64,000 bases of DNA from an uncultured Senegalimassilia sp. (GCA_934630815.1 CAKTWI010000005.1:25400-89399); one strand, 5' to 3'. Shown: positions 19,341-31,150, numbered from the stretch's first letter. Program-made: numbers and translations. Notes: a model not told the origin generated them from the letters alone.

Positions 19341-20738
19341 ATGGGCCTTACGCAAGCTAGCGCCGAAGCCGGGTGCGTGCAAGCGGCGGCTGCGCCCGTG
19401 GTCTGCGAGCGCTTCGACGATCTTGGGGCCGACGGCCGTCCGGTGCGCCTCGGCATCATGGGCGGCACGTTCGATCCCATCCATATCGGGCATCTGGCCT
19501 GCGCCGAGCAGGCGCGCGAGGCGTTCGGTCTGGATGCGGTGGTGTTCATCCCCGCGGGAAAGCCGGCGTTCAAGCTCAAGCGCGACGTCACGCCCGCCGA
19601 ACAGCGCTTCGAGATGTGCCGCCTGGCGGTGCAGGGCAACCCCGCCTTCGATGTCAGCCGCATCGAGATCGACCGCCCAGGCGTCACCTACACGGCTGAT
19701 ACGCTGCGCCAGCTTCGTGAACATTATCCGGGAAACGTGGCGCTGTTCTTCATCACGGGCGCGGATGCGGTATGCTCCATCTTGAAGTGGCGCGAAAGCG
19801 CCGCCATCGCCAGCATGGCGGAGTTGATCGCCGCAACGCGGCCGGGATACGCCCTTTCCGAGGAAACCCGGCTTACCATAGAGCGGTCGGGCAACTTCCG
19901 CATCCACATGCTGGAGGCAACGGGGCTGGCCGTGTCGTCAAGCTACCTGCGCGCCCGCGTGCAAGCGGGCCAGTCCATCCGTTATTTGACGGTGCAGCGG
20001 GTGCTCGACTATATTGCCGCCCATGGGCTCTATGGTTGGAAGCGGAACAGGGAAGCGGTGTGCGAAGTGAGCGAAGTCGAACCGGATCAAGGTAGGGTAA
20101 CGGAGCTGGGTGCGGCAGACGTTCTCGGCGATGCGTTTTACCAGGCCCGACGCGAAGACCTCGCGCATCGCGTGAAACGTAGCCGCTTCGAGCATTCCCT
20201 GGGGGTCTCCGAGACGGCGGCGCGCATGGCGCGGGTCTACGGGCAGGATGAACGCCTGGCCCGTCTGGCGGGACTTTTGCACGATTGGGATAAGGGCTAC
20301 GACGACGAGGGCATCCGCGCTCGCGCGGTGGAGCTCGGCATCGCCGATCAGCTGGCAAGCTATCTCGATATGCCCCATCTGCTGCACGGTCCTACCGCCG
20401 CGGCAGCGCTGGCCAGGGAATTCCCCGAGCTTCCGGCACCGTTGCTGCAGGCCATCCGCCTGCATACCACCGGGGCCGTAGGCATGTCGCCGCTCGACCT
20501 TATCGTGTACGTGGCAGACGTCATCGAGCCCGGGCGCTATTGCGCGGGGGTCGACAAGCTGCGCAATATGGTGGGGAAGGTGGAGCTTGAGGAGCTGTTC
20601 ATGGCAACGCTCGTATACGTGGTGGGAAACCTCATCGAGCGTCGCAAGCTCATCCATCCCGATACCGTGACCGTTTGGAACTATTACGTGGCACGCGCAC
20701 GCAAGCGCGCCGCAAACGATGCGAAAGGAAGCAAGTGA
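19341..20738 (+). CDS. nadD: NadD-YqeK fusion (nicotinate-nucleotide adenylyltransferase plus HD hydrolase)
   Basis: 465 residues with two enzymes in one chain. After about 35 extra residues, residues 36-230 are NadD, which joins NaMP and ATP in NAD synthesis: GIMGGTFDPIHIGHL (nucleotidyltransferase motif), FIPAGKPAFK, ITGADAVCSILKWRES, and SSSYLRARVQAGQSIRYLTVQRVLDYIAAHGLY. Residues about 270-455 are a YqeK-type HD domain: RFEHSLGVSETAARMA, LAGLLHDWDKGYDD (HD), LHGPTAAA and HTTGAVGMSPLDLIVYVADVIEPGR. YqeK proteins are Ap4A hydrolases. In most genomes yqeK is the separate gene between nadD and rsfS; here it has been joined. Starts 2 nt after proA and overlaps rsfS (GTGA). Confidence 0.93.
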   Translation: MGLTQASAEAGCVQAAAAPVVCERFDDLGADGRPVRLGIMGGTFDPIHIGHLACAEQAREAFGLDAVVFIPAGKPAFKLKRDVTPAEQRFEMCRLAVQGNPAFDVSRIEIDRPGVTYTADTLRQLREHYPGNVALFFITGADAVCSILKWRESAAIASMAELIAATRPGYALSEETRLTIERSGNFRIHMLEATGLAVSSSYLRARVQAGQSIRYLTVQRVLDYIAAHGLYGWKRNREAVCEVSEVEPDQGRVTELGAADVLGDAFYQARREDLAHRVKRSRFEHSLGVSETAARMARVYGQDERLARLAGLLHDWDKGYDDEGIRARAVELGIADQLASYLDMPHLLHGPTAAAALAREFPELPAPLLQAIRLHTTGAVGMSPLDLIVYVADVIEPGRYCAGVDKLRNMVGKVELEELFMATLVYVVGNLIERRKLIHPDTVTVWNYYVARARKRAANDAKGSK

Positions 20739-21220
20739 ACGAGGCAGTGGACAACAACGCCCCCATCAGCCAGGGCGTGGATATGTACGGACGTCAGAAG
20801 CCTGATCTTCTCAGCCCGCGCGAGTGCGCCATCATCGCCGCGCAGGCCGCTAACGAGAAGAAGGCCACCGATATCATGGTGCAGCAGGTCGGCGACCTGA
20901 TCGGCGTCACCGAGTACTTCGTCATCTGCACGGCGTCGAACAATCGTCAGGTCGATGCCGTGGTCGACGAGATCGAGGAACAATGCCGTCTGCGCGGCGG
21001 CGCGAAGCCCTATCACATCGAGGGCACGGCCGACGGCACGTGGTCGCTGCTGGACTACGGCAGCTTCATCGTGCACGTGTTCCAGCCCGAAACGCGCGAT
21101 TACTATCGCCTGGAGTCGCTGTGGAATGACGCGCCCCTGGTCGACCTGGAAGGGGAGGCCGGCTTGACCGATCTGACCTATTCCGAGCGCATCGCCAAGC
21201 TGGTTGGCCGCGAAGCGTAG
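20735..21220 (+). CDS. rsfS: ribosome silencing factor RsfS
   Basis: 161-residue RsfS/Iojap protein, which binds L14 and blocks subunit joining in starvation. Conserved core: KKATDIMVQQVGDLIGVTEYFVICTASNNRQVDAVVDEIEEQ, followed by EGTADGTWSLLDYGSFIVHVFQPETRDYYRLESLW. The start is GTG at 20735, overlapping the nadD stop (GTGA), with GAAAGGAAG upstream. A C-terminal tail of about 20 residues goes beyond the usual end. It closes the obg-proBA-nadD-rsfS set. Confidence 0.94.
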   Translation: MNEAVDNNAPISQGVDMYGRQKPDLLSPRECAIIAAQAANEKKATDIMVQQVGDLIGVTEYFVICTASNNRQVDAVVDEIEEQCRLRGGAKPYHIEGTADGTWSLLDYGSFIVHVFQPETRDYYRLESLWNDAPLVDLEGEAGLTDLTYSERIAKLVGREA

Positions 21221-21266
21221 CGTATCATCCCCACAACCGTTCAAGGCGCCGCCGGTGCCGTTAGCA

Positions 21267-21298
21267 GATGCCCGCACGTCGCAAGGAGTGCGGGCATC
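21267..21298 (+). terminator. probable terminator after rsfS
   Basis: Perfect 11-bp stem (21267-21277 with 21288-21298); the tail GTTGT is only weakly T-rich. Confidence 0.6.
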
Positions 21299-21319
21299 GT
21301 TGTATCCGGATCTCGAATC

Positions 21320-21351
21320 TGTTGTGAGTTCGCTTTGTGATACCCACAACA
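21320..21351. promoter_or_regulatory. inverted repeat upstream of the SARP-like gene
   Basis: TGTTGTG (21320-21326) and CACAACA (21345-21351), 18 nt apart, lie about 70 nt ahead of the likely promoter. Could be an operator; nothing else supports it. Confidence 0.3.
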
Positions 21352-21419
21352 TATAGTTCGAACATTCCTATGGCTTGTAAAAAATACGAAATCACCTTGC
21401 ATTATCGAATTACCGGCTC

Positions 21420-21448
21420 TTGTCGACATCAATATATTGCGGTATGGT
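21420..21448 (+). promoter_or_regulatory. putative promoter of the SARP-like gene
   Basis: TTGTCG (21420-21425), 17-bp spacer, TATGGT (21443-21448), about 50 nt before the start codon. Confidence 0.45.
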
Positions 21449-21499
21449 GGCGGCATCACAGGCCAAGCATCCGATCCCGTCTTATAGGGGGTTTGCAGG

Positions 21500-24025
21500 A
21501 TGCTGTCCTTTTTAGCTCAATCGGCGTGCCGTGGTAACCGGCCGTCCAGGTTCTCTTCTTTGCGCGCGTATCCGCGCCCGGCGCTGGTGGCCAAGCTGTT
21601 GCGTGAGCGCAACGTCGCGCGGTTCATGGTGGCCCCGTCAGGTTTCGGGAAAAGCACCCTAGCACTTGAATACGCTGAAACGGTGTTCGCGTTCGACCAC
21701 GTGTTCTGGATTGATTGCGCCAGCCCGTGCTTTTTGCGCGATCTAGACGCGCGCGGCATCGTCGATGGTCTCGTCGAAGTCGACGATCAGTCCTTTCTCG
21801 CCGTGTTCGAGGATGTCCCGCCGCTTGATTCCCTGCGAGCCGAGCTGTTCGGCGCCGTTCTCGATGATCTGCTCGACCGAGGTTGCGAGGTTCTCATCAC
21901 CTGTACGCCGGCGGCGGATGTGTTTGCCGACCAGATCGATCGCATGCTCGTAGGCGCGGGCGACCTGCTGCTCAGCGACGAGGAGGTGGATTTCGCGCGC
22001 CTGCCTTCCGACATCGCCGAGATCTCAGCGCACGATGTCGCGCGTTGCAGCCGCGTGGCGGCACTTGCCTGGGGAGAGTCCGATTCCCCCGCGTTTTTAG
22101 AGCTTGCTGCGTCCGAGGAGCTGCCCGCTGATGTGATGGCGGCCCTGTTCGCCTTGCTGTGCCTGGGGTCGGGAAGCCTATCCGACGCCAGGCGCATCGT
22201 CCGTATCGACGATGAGGTGGCGGAGCTTTTGGAGCGAAGCTATGTTTACGTGGGCGTTGATCGCGTGCGCGGCACGTTTTGCGCGGCTCCGTTCGGAGTG
22301 CCCCAGATCGCCCAGGCGTTCTTGGATAGGCTGGCGAATCTCGGTGCGAGCGCGCATGAGGATGCGGGCGCGTTCGTGTTGCGATTGGCAGAGGCTCTCA
22401 TGGATGCTGGGCGCTGTGCCCGGGCTTGCGAGGTCATGCGCTGTTTGGCATCCGCTCACGTGCGCTGCACCTGGCTTGCTTCGCAAAGCCGCCGGCTGCG
22501 CGATGCGGCGTGCCTTCTGAATGCGCGCACGTTATATGCAAGCTTGGATTCCCGTCAGCTTGACGCCCAGCAGCATCTTGAGGAGGCGGTGCGCTGCGCG
22601 CTGCTGGGCGAGAACGTGGCGGGCTGCCTTGCGGCGCGTCGCGCTCTTGCCTGCGGCGCCGACCCCGCGCAGCAGGCGGTGGCGCACCTCGTGCAGCTTT
22701 CCGGCTCGGTGGGGGAAGCCGCTGCCGCATGCGTGTCGGCCATACGCGAGCTGGGCGATGGGCCGTTTCCCCATCTGAACGCCATGGCCTGCGTGGTCGA
22801 TCCGGCGTTTGACGAGGACATCCTTCCCGCGCAGGCGTGGCTTATGGCGTTCGAGGGGGCGGAGCTTGCAGAAGGCGCGCTGCTGTGCGCCGCGAAGATG
22901 CTTGACGATGCGGGCGGCTCCGAGGGGTTGCTGGCGGTGCAACTGGCCGAGCGCGTGGCGGCCGCGGTCGCCCGCGACGTTTCCCGGGCGTTTGCCGCAA
23001 CCGGGTCGCTCACGCTTGCCCAGGCCCTTGCGGCTTGCTCGTTCTCGCGCGTGTTGGAGCGCGGATACTTGGATATGCCGGGCTTGGACCCCCGCTGCGC
23101 AATGGCGGCGAACAGGCTTGAGAGGGCGCTGTCCATGCAGCGCATGGAGTGCGAGCGTGCCCGTGCCCGCAAGCTGCGCTCCCGCATGTCGTTCGAGAGC
23201 ACGCATCCCGATGCGTTTCGCAAAGTGGCGTGGGGGACGGCGATGCCTGCGACGCCGGCGCCGCCGCGTCTTACCGTGAACCTGTTCGGCCGCTTGGAGG
23301 TGAAGGTGGGCGATGTTGCGGTCGAGTCGGGGCACCTTTCACGGCAGAAGGTTCGCTCCCTGCTTGCCCTGCTCGTGCTTAACCGCGGGCGCGACGTGTC
23401 GCGCGATCGCCTGGCTGCGCAGCTCTGGCCCGAGTCGAGCGCGTCATGCCGGCGAAAGAACTTCTACGCCACCTGGTCGCAGCTGCGCTCGGCGCTATCC
23501 ACGCCCGAGGGCGATTGCCCGTACCTTGTCAGGCATCAAAACGGCGTGTGCATCGAGGCCCGCCTGCTGGCAAGCGACGTTCTCGAGCTTGAGGAGGTAT
23601 GCCGTGCGTTGCTGTTCAACCGTCCGGGGCGCGGCGGCTGGGGGCATCTGTTCGCGCGGGTCGAGGATTCCTTCGCCGACGAGCTTCTGCCGGGCGACGA
23701 TGGCTGCGATGTCATCGACGGGCTTCGCGAGGATTGCAAAAACCGCCTGGTGGATGCCCTGGTGGCGGCATCAGGGAAGCTGCTTGATTCGGGCGATCCC
23801 CGGGAGGGCCTGTGGTTCGCCCGTGCGGCGCTTTCTCGCGACGATTCGCGCGAGGACGTGTATGTGGCGCTCATGCGCGCCCAGATAGCCTCGCTGCAGC
23901 GCACCGCGGCGCTGCAAACCTACTTCGCCTGCCGGCGGTATCTGGCTGACGATCTGGGGATCGACCCTTCGGCCGAGACGATGCGGCTGTACCGATCCAT
24001 CATCGAGGTCGAGGAGCGCGTGTAG
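21500..24025 (+). CDS. large STAND-type regulator with C-terminal SARP (winged helix + BTAD) module
   Basis: 841 residues. The N-terminus has a P-loop (APSGFGKSTL, about 45-54) and a beta strand ending in WIDCAS, as in STAND/MalT-like ATPases. The middle (about 200-580) is an alanine- and leucine-rich helical region, probably repeat-like. Residues about 588-690 are an OmpR-type winged helix (TVNLFGRLEVKVGDVAVE, SRQKVRSLLALLVLNRGRDVSRDRLAAQLWP) and about 690-841 a bacterial transcriptional activator domain (WFARAALSRDDSREDVYVALMRAQ, ADDLGIDPSAETMRLYRSI). SARP regulators usually have these two domains first and the ATPase second, so the order is reversed. No biosynthetic cluster or partner gene is adjacent. 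The start is not certain. Confidence 0.78.
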   Translation: MLSFLAQSACRGNRPSRFSSLRAYPRPALVAKLLRERNVARFMVAPSGFGKSTLALEYAETVFAFDHVFWIDCASPCFLRDLDARGIVDGLVEVDDQSFLAVFEDVPPLDSLRAELFGAVLDDLLDRGCEVLITCTPAADVFADQIDRMLVGAGDLLLSDEEVDFARLPSDIAEISAHDVARCSRVAALAWGESDSPAFLELAASEELPADVMAALFALLCLGSGSLSDARRIVRIDDEVAELLERSYVYVGVDRVRGTFCAAPFGVPQIAQAFLDRLANLGASAHEDAGAFVLRLAEALMDAGRCARACEVMRCLASAHVRCTWLASQSRRLRDAACLLNARTLYASLDSRQLDAQQHLEEAVRCALLGENVAGCLAARRALACGADPAQQAVAHLVQLSGSVGEAAAACVSAIRELGDGPFPHLNAMACVVDPAFDEDILPAQAWLMAFEGAELAEGALLCAAKMLDDAGGSEGLLAVQLAERVAAAVARDVSRAFAATGSLTLAQALAACSFSRVLERGYLDMPGLDPRCAMAANRLERALSMQRMECERARARKLRSRMSFESTHPDAFRKVAWGTAMPATPAPPRLTVNLFGRLEVKVGDVAVESGHLSRQKVRSLLALLVLNRGRDVSRDRLAAQLWPESSASCRRKNFYATWSQLRSALSTPEGDCPYLVRHQNGVCIEARLLASDVLELEEVCRALLFNRPGRGGWGHLFARVEDSFADELLPGDDGCDVIDGLREDCKNRLVDALVAASGKLLDSGDPREGLWFARAALSRDDSREDVYVALMRAQIASLQRTAALQTYFACRRYLADDLGIDPSAETMRLYRSIIEVEERV

Positions 24026-24248
24026 GGCGCCATCGCTGCAAGGGCTTGCAAGCTCGCGTCTTTGCAGCGCTTGATGCGGGCGGTCTCGTTTCGGTGCGTG
24101 TTTGAACGACGTGCGCTGGGCGAAACGGGGTCCTACGAGGGCAAACCCCTGCGAAAAGCTGCGCGGCGCTGCGAAGAAGCTGTGCACGTCGGTTAATGGA
24201 ACCTAGCTAAATCGAGAATATGTTAGAGTGAGTTGATTGAACGAACCC
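24026..24248. other. intergenic region upstream of secA
   Basis: About 220 nt with no gene. No convincing promoter pair is seen; TATGTT near 24220 is the best -10-like sequence. Confidence 0.4.
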
Positions 24249-24271
24249 GCGCCGGCGTACAGGGCCGGCGC
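24249..24271 (+). promoter_or_regulatory. hairpin just before the secA ribosome site
   Basis: GCGCCGGC (24249-24256) pairs with GCCGGCGC (24264-24271); AAAGGA of the secA ribosome site begins 3 nt later. It may affect translation start. Confidence 0.4.
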
Positions 24272-24290
24272 TGAAAGGAATGGCGCTCAT

Positions 24291-27101
<2,811 letters not shown>

Positions 27102-27145
27102 CCCGAACTCGGCGTCTTCGAAGGCGCGAAGAAACTATGCACTCC

Positions 27146-27175
27146 AACGCCCCGCACGCAAGCGCGGGGCGTTTT
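27146..27175 (+). terminator. terminator of secA
   Basis: AACGCCCCGC / GCGGGGCGTT stem with a TTTT tail; its end abuts the prfB promoter. Confidence 0.88.
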
Positions 27176-27177
27176 GC

Positions 27178-27186
27178 TGGTAGTAT
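27178..27186 (+). promoter_or_regulatory. extended -10 of prfB
   Basis: TGGTAGTAT ends 9 nt before the prfB ATG, so the mRNA leader can be only a few nt long. Confidence 0.45.
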
Positions 27187-27195
27187 GGAATAACT

Positions 27196-28296
27196 ATGGC
27201 AGATAAAGAACTGAAAGATATCGAGCAGGTCGCCCAGCGCGTCGCCGACGCGCATGGTTTCCTGCACATCGATGACAAAACCGCCCAGCTTACGGCGCTC
27301 GATGCGCAGATCGCGCAGGCAGGCTTCTGGGACGATGCGCAGCGTGCGCAAACCGTATCGAAGCAGGCAAGCTCCCTGCGCGACACCATCGATGCGTACA
27401 ACGCCGCCGTCTCGTTGCTTGATGATGCCCGCGCCGCGCACGAACTGGCAGGGGAGGATCCCCTGTTCGCCGAAGAGGTGCAGCAGACCCTTGAAACGCT
27501 TGACGGCAAGCTCGACGCCCTTGAGGTGGAAAGCTGGTTCTCCGGGCGTTTCGACGACGGCGACTGCATCCTCACCGTCAGCCCCGGTCAAGGCGGCCTG
27601 GAAGCCCAGGACTGGACCGAGATGCTGTACAACATGTACAGCCGCTATGCGGACTCGAAGGGCTGGAAGGTCAAGGCCCTCGACCTGGTCCCCGGCGCGG
27701 AGGCCGTCGGCCTGAACAAGGCCACCCTGCAGATCGAAGGTCGTTTGGCCTACGGCATGCTGCGCAGCGAGAACGGCGTGCACCGCCTGGTGCGCATCAG
27801 CCCAACCGACGTCAAGCAGCGCCGTCATACCACCTTCGCCGCCGTCGAGGTGCTTCCCGTGCTCCCCGACGATATCGAGGTCAACCTCGATATGAACGAC
27901 GTGCGCGTCGACGTGTACCGTTCCAGCGGACCGGGCGGCCAGTGCGTCAACACCACCGACTCGGCCGTGCGCTTGACGCACATGCCCACGGGCATCGTGG
28001 TCACGTGCCAAAACGAGAAGTCGCAGCTGCAGAACAAGGATGCCGCCATCCGCGTGCTGAAATCCAAGCTCTATGAGATCGAGCAGCAGAAGCGTCGCGA
28101 CCAGATCGACGAGCTGCGAGGCGAGCGCATGGAGAACAGCTTCGGCAGCCAGATCCGCAACTATGTGCTGTTCCCGTATCAGCTGGTCAAGGATGTGCGA
28201 AGCGGCGTGGAGACGGGCAACGTGGACGCGGTGCTCGACGGCGACATCGACCAGTTTGTGGTGGGCTACCATAAGTGGCGCGTGTCGCAGGAGTAA
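27196..28296 (+). CDS. prfB: peptide chain release factor 2 (variant SPT codon-recognition motif)
   Basis: 366-residue class I release factor, RF2 type, which ends translation at UGA and UAA. N-terminal helices FWDDAQRAQ, WTEMLYNMYSRYADSKGWKVKALD and the catalytic SSGPGGQCVNTTDSAVRLTH (GGQ) are clear. The tripeptide that reads the stop codon, SPF in typical RF2, is S-P-T (residues 202-204, in RISPTDVKQRRHTTF). The reading frame is continuous from the first Met, so the programmed +1 frameshift of many prfB genes is absent. Neighbours are secA and transketolase; it is transcribed alone. Confidence 0.93.
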   Translation: MADKELKDIEQVAQRVADAHGFLHIDDKTAQLTALDAQIAQAGFWDDAQRAQTVSKQASSLRDTIDAYNAAVSLLDDARAAHELAGEDPLFAEEVQQTLETLDGKLDALEVESWFSGRFDDGDCILTVSPGQGGLEAQDWTEMLYNMYSRYADSKGWKVKALDLVPGAEAVGLNKATLQIEGRLAYGMLRSENGVHRLVRISPTDVKQRRHTTFAAVEVLPVLPDDIEVNLDMNDVRVDVYRSSGPGGQCVNTTDSAVRLTHMPTGIVVTCQNEKSQLQNKDAAIRVLKSKLYEIEQQKRRDQIDELRGERMENSFGSQIRNYVLFPYQLVKDVRSGVETGNVDAVLDGDIDQFVVGYHKWRVSQE

Positions 28297-28454
28297 CTCT
28301 TAACGTGCTTGCGGACGCATGAAGCGGCTTGGAGCACCGTCCTCTTACCGGCGCAACGCCGCCGATAGGGGAGCCATGGTATAGCGATAGCGGGATGCGG
28401 GAAGCCGCGTTCCCTGTTGATAGTGAAAGCGTCAAAACGACGAAAGGACAAGCA

Positions 28455-29282
28455 ATGACCGAGCTTGAGCAGCGGGCATGCGATATGCGCATCGACATCG
28501 TGCGCATGATCGCCGAGGCGGGAAGCGGACATCCCGGCGGCTCGCTTTCGTGCACCGACATCCTCACCGCGCTGTATTTCGGCGGCGTGATGGATCATGA
28601 TCCGGAGCAGCCGAAGCGGGAGGACCGCGACCGGTTCGTTCTGGCGAAGGGCCATGCGGCGCCCGCGCTGTACGCAGCGCTCGCGCATGCCGGCTATTTC
28701 CCGCGCGAGGAGCTCAAGACGCTGCGTAAGCTGGGTACGCGCCTGCAGGGCCATCCCGACTGCAACCTGTGTCCGGGCGTCGAGGTTTCCACCGGTTCTC
28801 TCGGCCAGGGCCTGTCCATCGCCGCCGGCATGGCCGCCGGCCTGAAGCTGGCGGGCAAGCCCCAGCGTGTGTTCTGCCTGCTCGGCGACGGCGAGTGCGA
28901 GGAGGGCCAGGTTTGGGAGGCCGCCATGTGGGCCGCCCATGAGAACCTGGACAACCTTGTGGCCATCGTCGACCGCAACCATCTGCAGATCGACGGCGAC
29001 ACCGCCGATGTGTGCGACCCCGGCGACATGTGCGCCAAGTTCTCCGCATTCGGCTGGGAGGCAAGCCAGGTTGACGGCCACGACATCGATGCGCTCATCA
29101 ACGCTCTCAACGCCGCCAAGCGCGCCGCCGACGGCCGCCCGCATGTTCTGGTGGCCAACACCATCAAGGGCCGCGGCGTGTCGTTCATGGAAAACCAGGC
29201 CGGTTGGCACGGCAAGGCGCCCAACGCCGAGCAGACCGAGCAGGCTGTGGCCGAGCTCGAGGCCGCACGTAAGGAGGCATAA
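28455..29282 (+). CDS. transketolase, N-terminal subunit
   Basis: 275-residue thiamine-diphosphate-binding half of transketolase in the non-oxidative pentose phosphate pathway. SGHPGGSLSC, LAKGHAAPALYAAL and GDGECEEGQVWEAAMWAAHENLDNLVAIVDRN (GDG...N metal/TPP motif) are visible. The start MTELEQRACDM is set by CGAAAGGAC; an in-frame ORF extends upstream to 28329 without support. The C-terminal half is a separate gene 3 nt downstream, the split arrangement common in anaerobes and archaea. Confidence 0.93.
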   Translation: MTELEQRACDMRIDIVRMIAEAGSGHPGGSLSCTDILTALYFGGVMDHDPEQPKREDRDRFVLAKGHAAPALYAALAHAGYFPREELKTLRKLGTRLQGHPDCNLCPGVEVSTGSLGQGLSIAAGMAAGLKLAGKPQRVFCLLGDGECEEGQVWEAAMWAAHENLDNLVAIVDRNHLQIDGDTADVCDPGDMCAKFSAFGWEASQVDGHDIDALINALNAAKRAADGRPHVLVANTIKGRGVSFMENQAGWHGKAPNAEQTEQAVAELEAARKEA

Positions 29283-29285
29283 GCG

Positions 29286-30251
29286 ATGGTTACGCTTGCA
29301 AATGCAGAACAGTCCCAGGTCAAGCGCGCCACGCGCGCGGCTTACGGCGTCACGCTGGCGGAGCTCGCCGGCGAAGGCGTGCCCGTCGTCGCCGTCGATG
29401 CCGACCTGACCGGCTCCACCACCACGGCCAAGTTCGCGAAGGCCGGCTACGCCGACCGTTTGTTCAACTGCGGCATCGCCGAGCAGAACATGGTCGACGT
29501 GGCGGCAGGTCTTGCGACCACCGGCAACATCGCGTTCACCGGCAGCTTCGCCGTGTTCGGCACCGGTCGCGCCTACGACCAGATCCGCAATACCGTGTGC
29601 TATTCCGACCTGAACGTCAAGATCGCCCCCACGCACGCCGGCGTGTCCGTAGGCCCCGACGGCGGCAGCCACCAGATGCTTGAGGATATCTCGCTTATGG
29701 CAGGTCTTCCGCACATGCGCGTGCTCGTGCCGGCAGATTACGCCGCAGCAGTCGCCGCCATTCGCCTGGCCGCCGAAACGCCGGGTCCGGTGTATGTGCG
29801 CATGGGTCGCGCCAGCGTGCCGGCGGTGTACGCCGACGGCGTCGAGCTCGAGCTTGGCCGCGCCTACACGCTGCGTGAGGGCTCCGATGTCACCATCGTG
29901 GCCTGCGGCGTCGAGGTGGAGCAGGCCCTGGCCGCTGCCGACGAGCTTGCAGCCGAGGGCGTGTCCGCCGAGGTCATCGACGCCTTCTCCGTCAAGCCCC
30001 TCGATCGTGCAACCATCGTGGCATCCGCTCGCAAAACCGGCCGCGTGGTCGTCGCCGAGGAGCACAGCATCCACGGCGGCCTGGGTACGGCCGTGTCGCG
30101 TGCGCTTGTCGAGGAGTGCCCGGTCCCCATGCGCTTCGTGGGCATGGATGATCGCTTCGGCAAATCCGGCGAGTTCGAGGAGCTTATGGCGTACTTCGGC
30201 TTGGACTCCAAGGCGATTGTCAAAGCTGTGAAAAGCCTCACGCTCAAGTAG
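29286..30251 (+). CDS. transketolase, C-terminal subunit
   Basis: 321-residue pyrimidine-binding and C-terminal half of transketolase. NCGIAEQNMVDVAAGLA contains the Glu that activates TPP, and THAGVSVGPDGGSHQMLEDI and EEHSIHGGLGTAVSRALVEE are typical. GTAAGGAGG at the end of the upstream gene serves as ribosome site, so both halves are made together at similar levels. A 1-deoxyxylulose-5-phosphate synthase is excluded by the split form and length. Confidence 0.93.
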   Translation: MVTLANAEQSQVKRATRAAYGVTLAELAGEGVPVVAVDADLTGSTTTAKFAKAGYADRLFNCGIAEQNMVDVAAGLATTGNIAFTGSFAVFGTGRAYDQIRNTVCYSDLNVKIAPTHAGVSVGPDGGSHQMLEDISLMAGLPHMRVLVPADYAAAVAAIRLAAETPGPVYVRMGRASVPAVYADGVELELGRAYTLREGSDVTIVACGVEVEQALAAADELAAEGVSAEVIDAFSVKPLDRATIVASARKTGRVVVAEEHSIHGGLGTAVSRALVEECPVPMRFVGMDDRFGKSGEFEELMAYFGLDSKAIVKAVKSLTLK

Positions 30252-30257
30252 GGCATC

Positions 30258-30266
30258 TGATAGAAT
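30258..30266 (+). promoter_or_regulatory. extended -10 of ftsEX operon
   Basis: TGATAGAAT, about 40 nt before ftsE; no good -35. Confidence 0.5.
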
Positions 30267-30307
30267 CATCTTCGTCTCAGTACATCACTACATGAATGGA
30301 GCAAACT

Positions 30308-31150
30308 GTGACGAACGATATGAGCCATGCGGCTCCCGTGCGCCCGCAAAGGCGTGCAGGCGCCCATGCTGCGCCGCCGCGACAGGTGACATCGCAGCTG
30401 TCCGCGTCGCTTCCGACGCTTGAGATCGAAGATACCCCGCAGCAGTCGGGTACGCCCGTCATCACGTTCGACCATGTGACCAAGGTGTACCCGGCTCAGC
30501 CTAACAAACCCGCCCTCAATGACGTCTCCCTGCAGATCTTCGCCGGCGAGTTCGTGTTCCTGGTCGGTCATTCCGGTTCCGGCAAAACCACCTTCATCCG
30601 CATGCTCATCCGCGAGGTAAAGCCTACGCAGGGCCATATCTACATCGCCGATGAGGATCTCGCGAACATGCGCAACTGGCGCGTGCCGTACCTGCGCCGC
30701 AACATCGGCTGCGTGTTCCAGGACTTCAAGCTGCTTCCGAACAAAACGGTGTTCGAGAACGTGGCGTTCGCGCTCGAGGTAATCGGCAAGTCCCGTCACG
30801 TCATCAAAACGCAGGTTCCCGAGGTTCTGCGCCTGGTCGGCCTGCAGGACAAGCTCAACAAGCGCCCCGATCAGCTTTCCGGCGGCGAGCAGCAGCGCGT
30901 GTCCATCGCGCGCGCCATCGTGAACCGTCCTCCCATCCTCATCTGCGACGAGCCCACGGGCAATCTTGACCCGCAAACCTCTCGCGGCATCATGGACCTG
31001 CTCGAGCGCATCAACCGCACCGGCACCACGGTGGTCGTGGCAACCCATGACCGCGAGATGGTGGACAACATGCGTCGCCGCGTTATCGCGCTCGACCGCG
31101 GCAACCTGACGCGCGACCAAGATCGAGGGGTGTACGGTTTCGATGTCTAG
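30308..31150 (+). CDS. ftsE: cell division ATP-binding protein FtsE
   Basis: 280-residue ABC ATPase that pairs with FtsX to control peptidoglycan hydrolysis at division. Walker [11 protein letters not shown]-loop [17 protein letters not shown], signature LSGGEQQR and Walker [14 protein letters not shown] match FtsE. About 50 residues rich in Ala, Pro and Arg precede the first core strand ([12 protein letters not shown]); FtsE is normally about 225 residues, so this extension is unusual. GTG at 30308 is preferred because GGAG lies 5 nt upstream; ATG at 30296 is the alternative. It overlaps ftsX by 8 nt. Confidence 0.93.
   Translation: MTNDMSHAAPVRPQRRAGAHAAPPRQVTSQLSASLPTLEIEDTPQQSGTPVITFDHVTKVYPAQPNKPALNDVSLQIFAGEFVFLVGHSGSGKTTFIRMLIREVKPTQGHIYIADEDLANMRNWRVPYLRRNIGCVFQDFKLLPNKTVFENVAFALEVIGKSRHVIKTQVPEVLRLVGLQDKLNKRPDQLSGGEQQRVSIARAIVNRPPILICDEPTGNLDPQTSRGIMDLLERINRTGTTVVVATHDREMVDNMRRRVIALDRGNLTRDQDRGVYGFDV

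Noticed and set aside
27196..27330. programmed +1 frameshift in prfB
   Set aside because: The frame is continuous from the start codon and there is no in-frame TGA.
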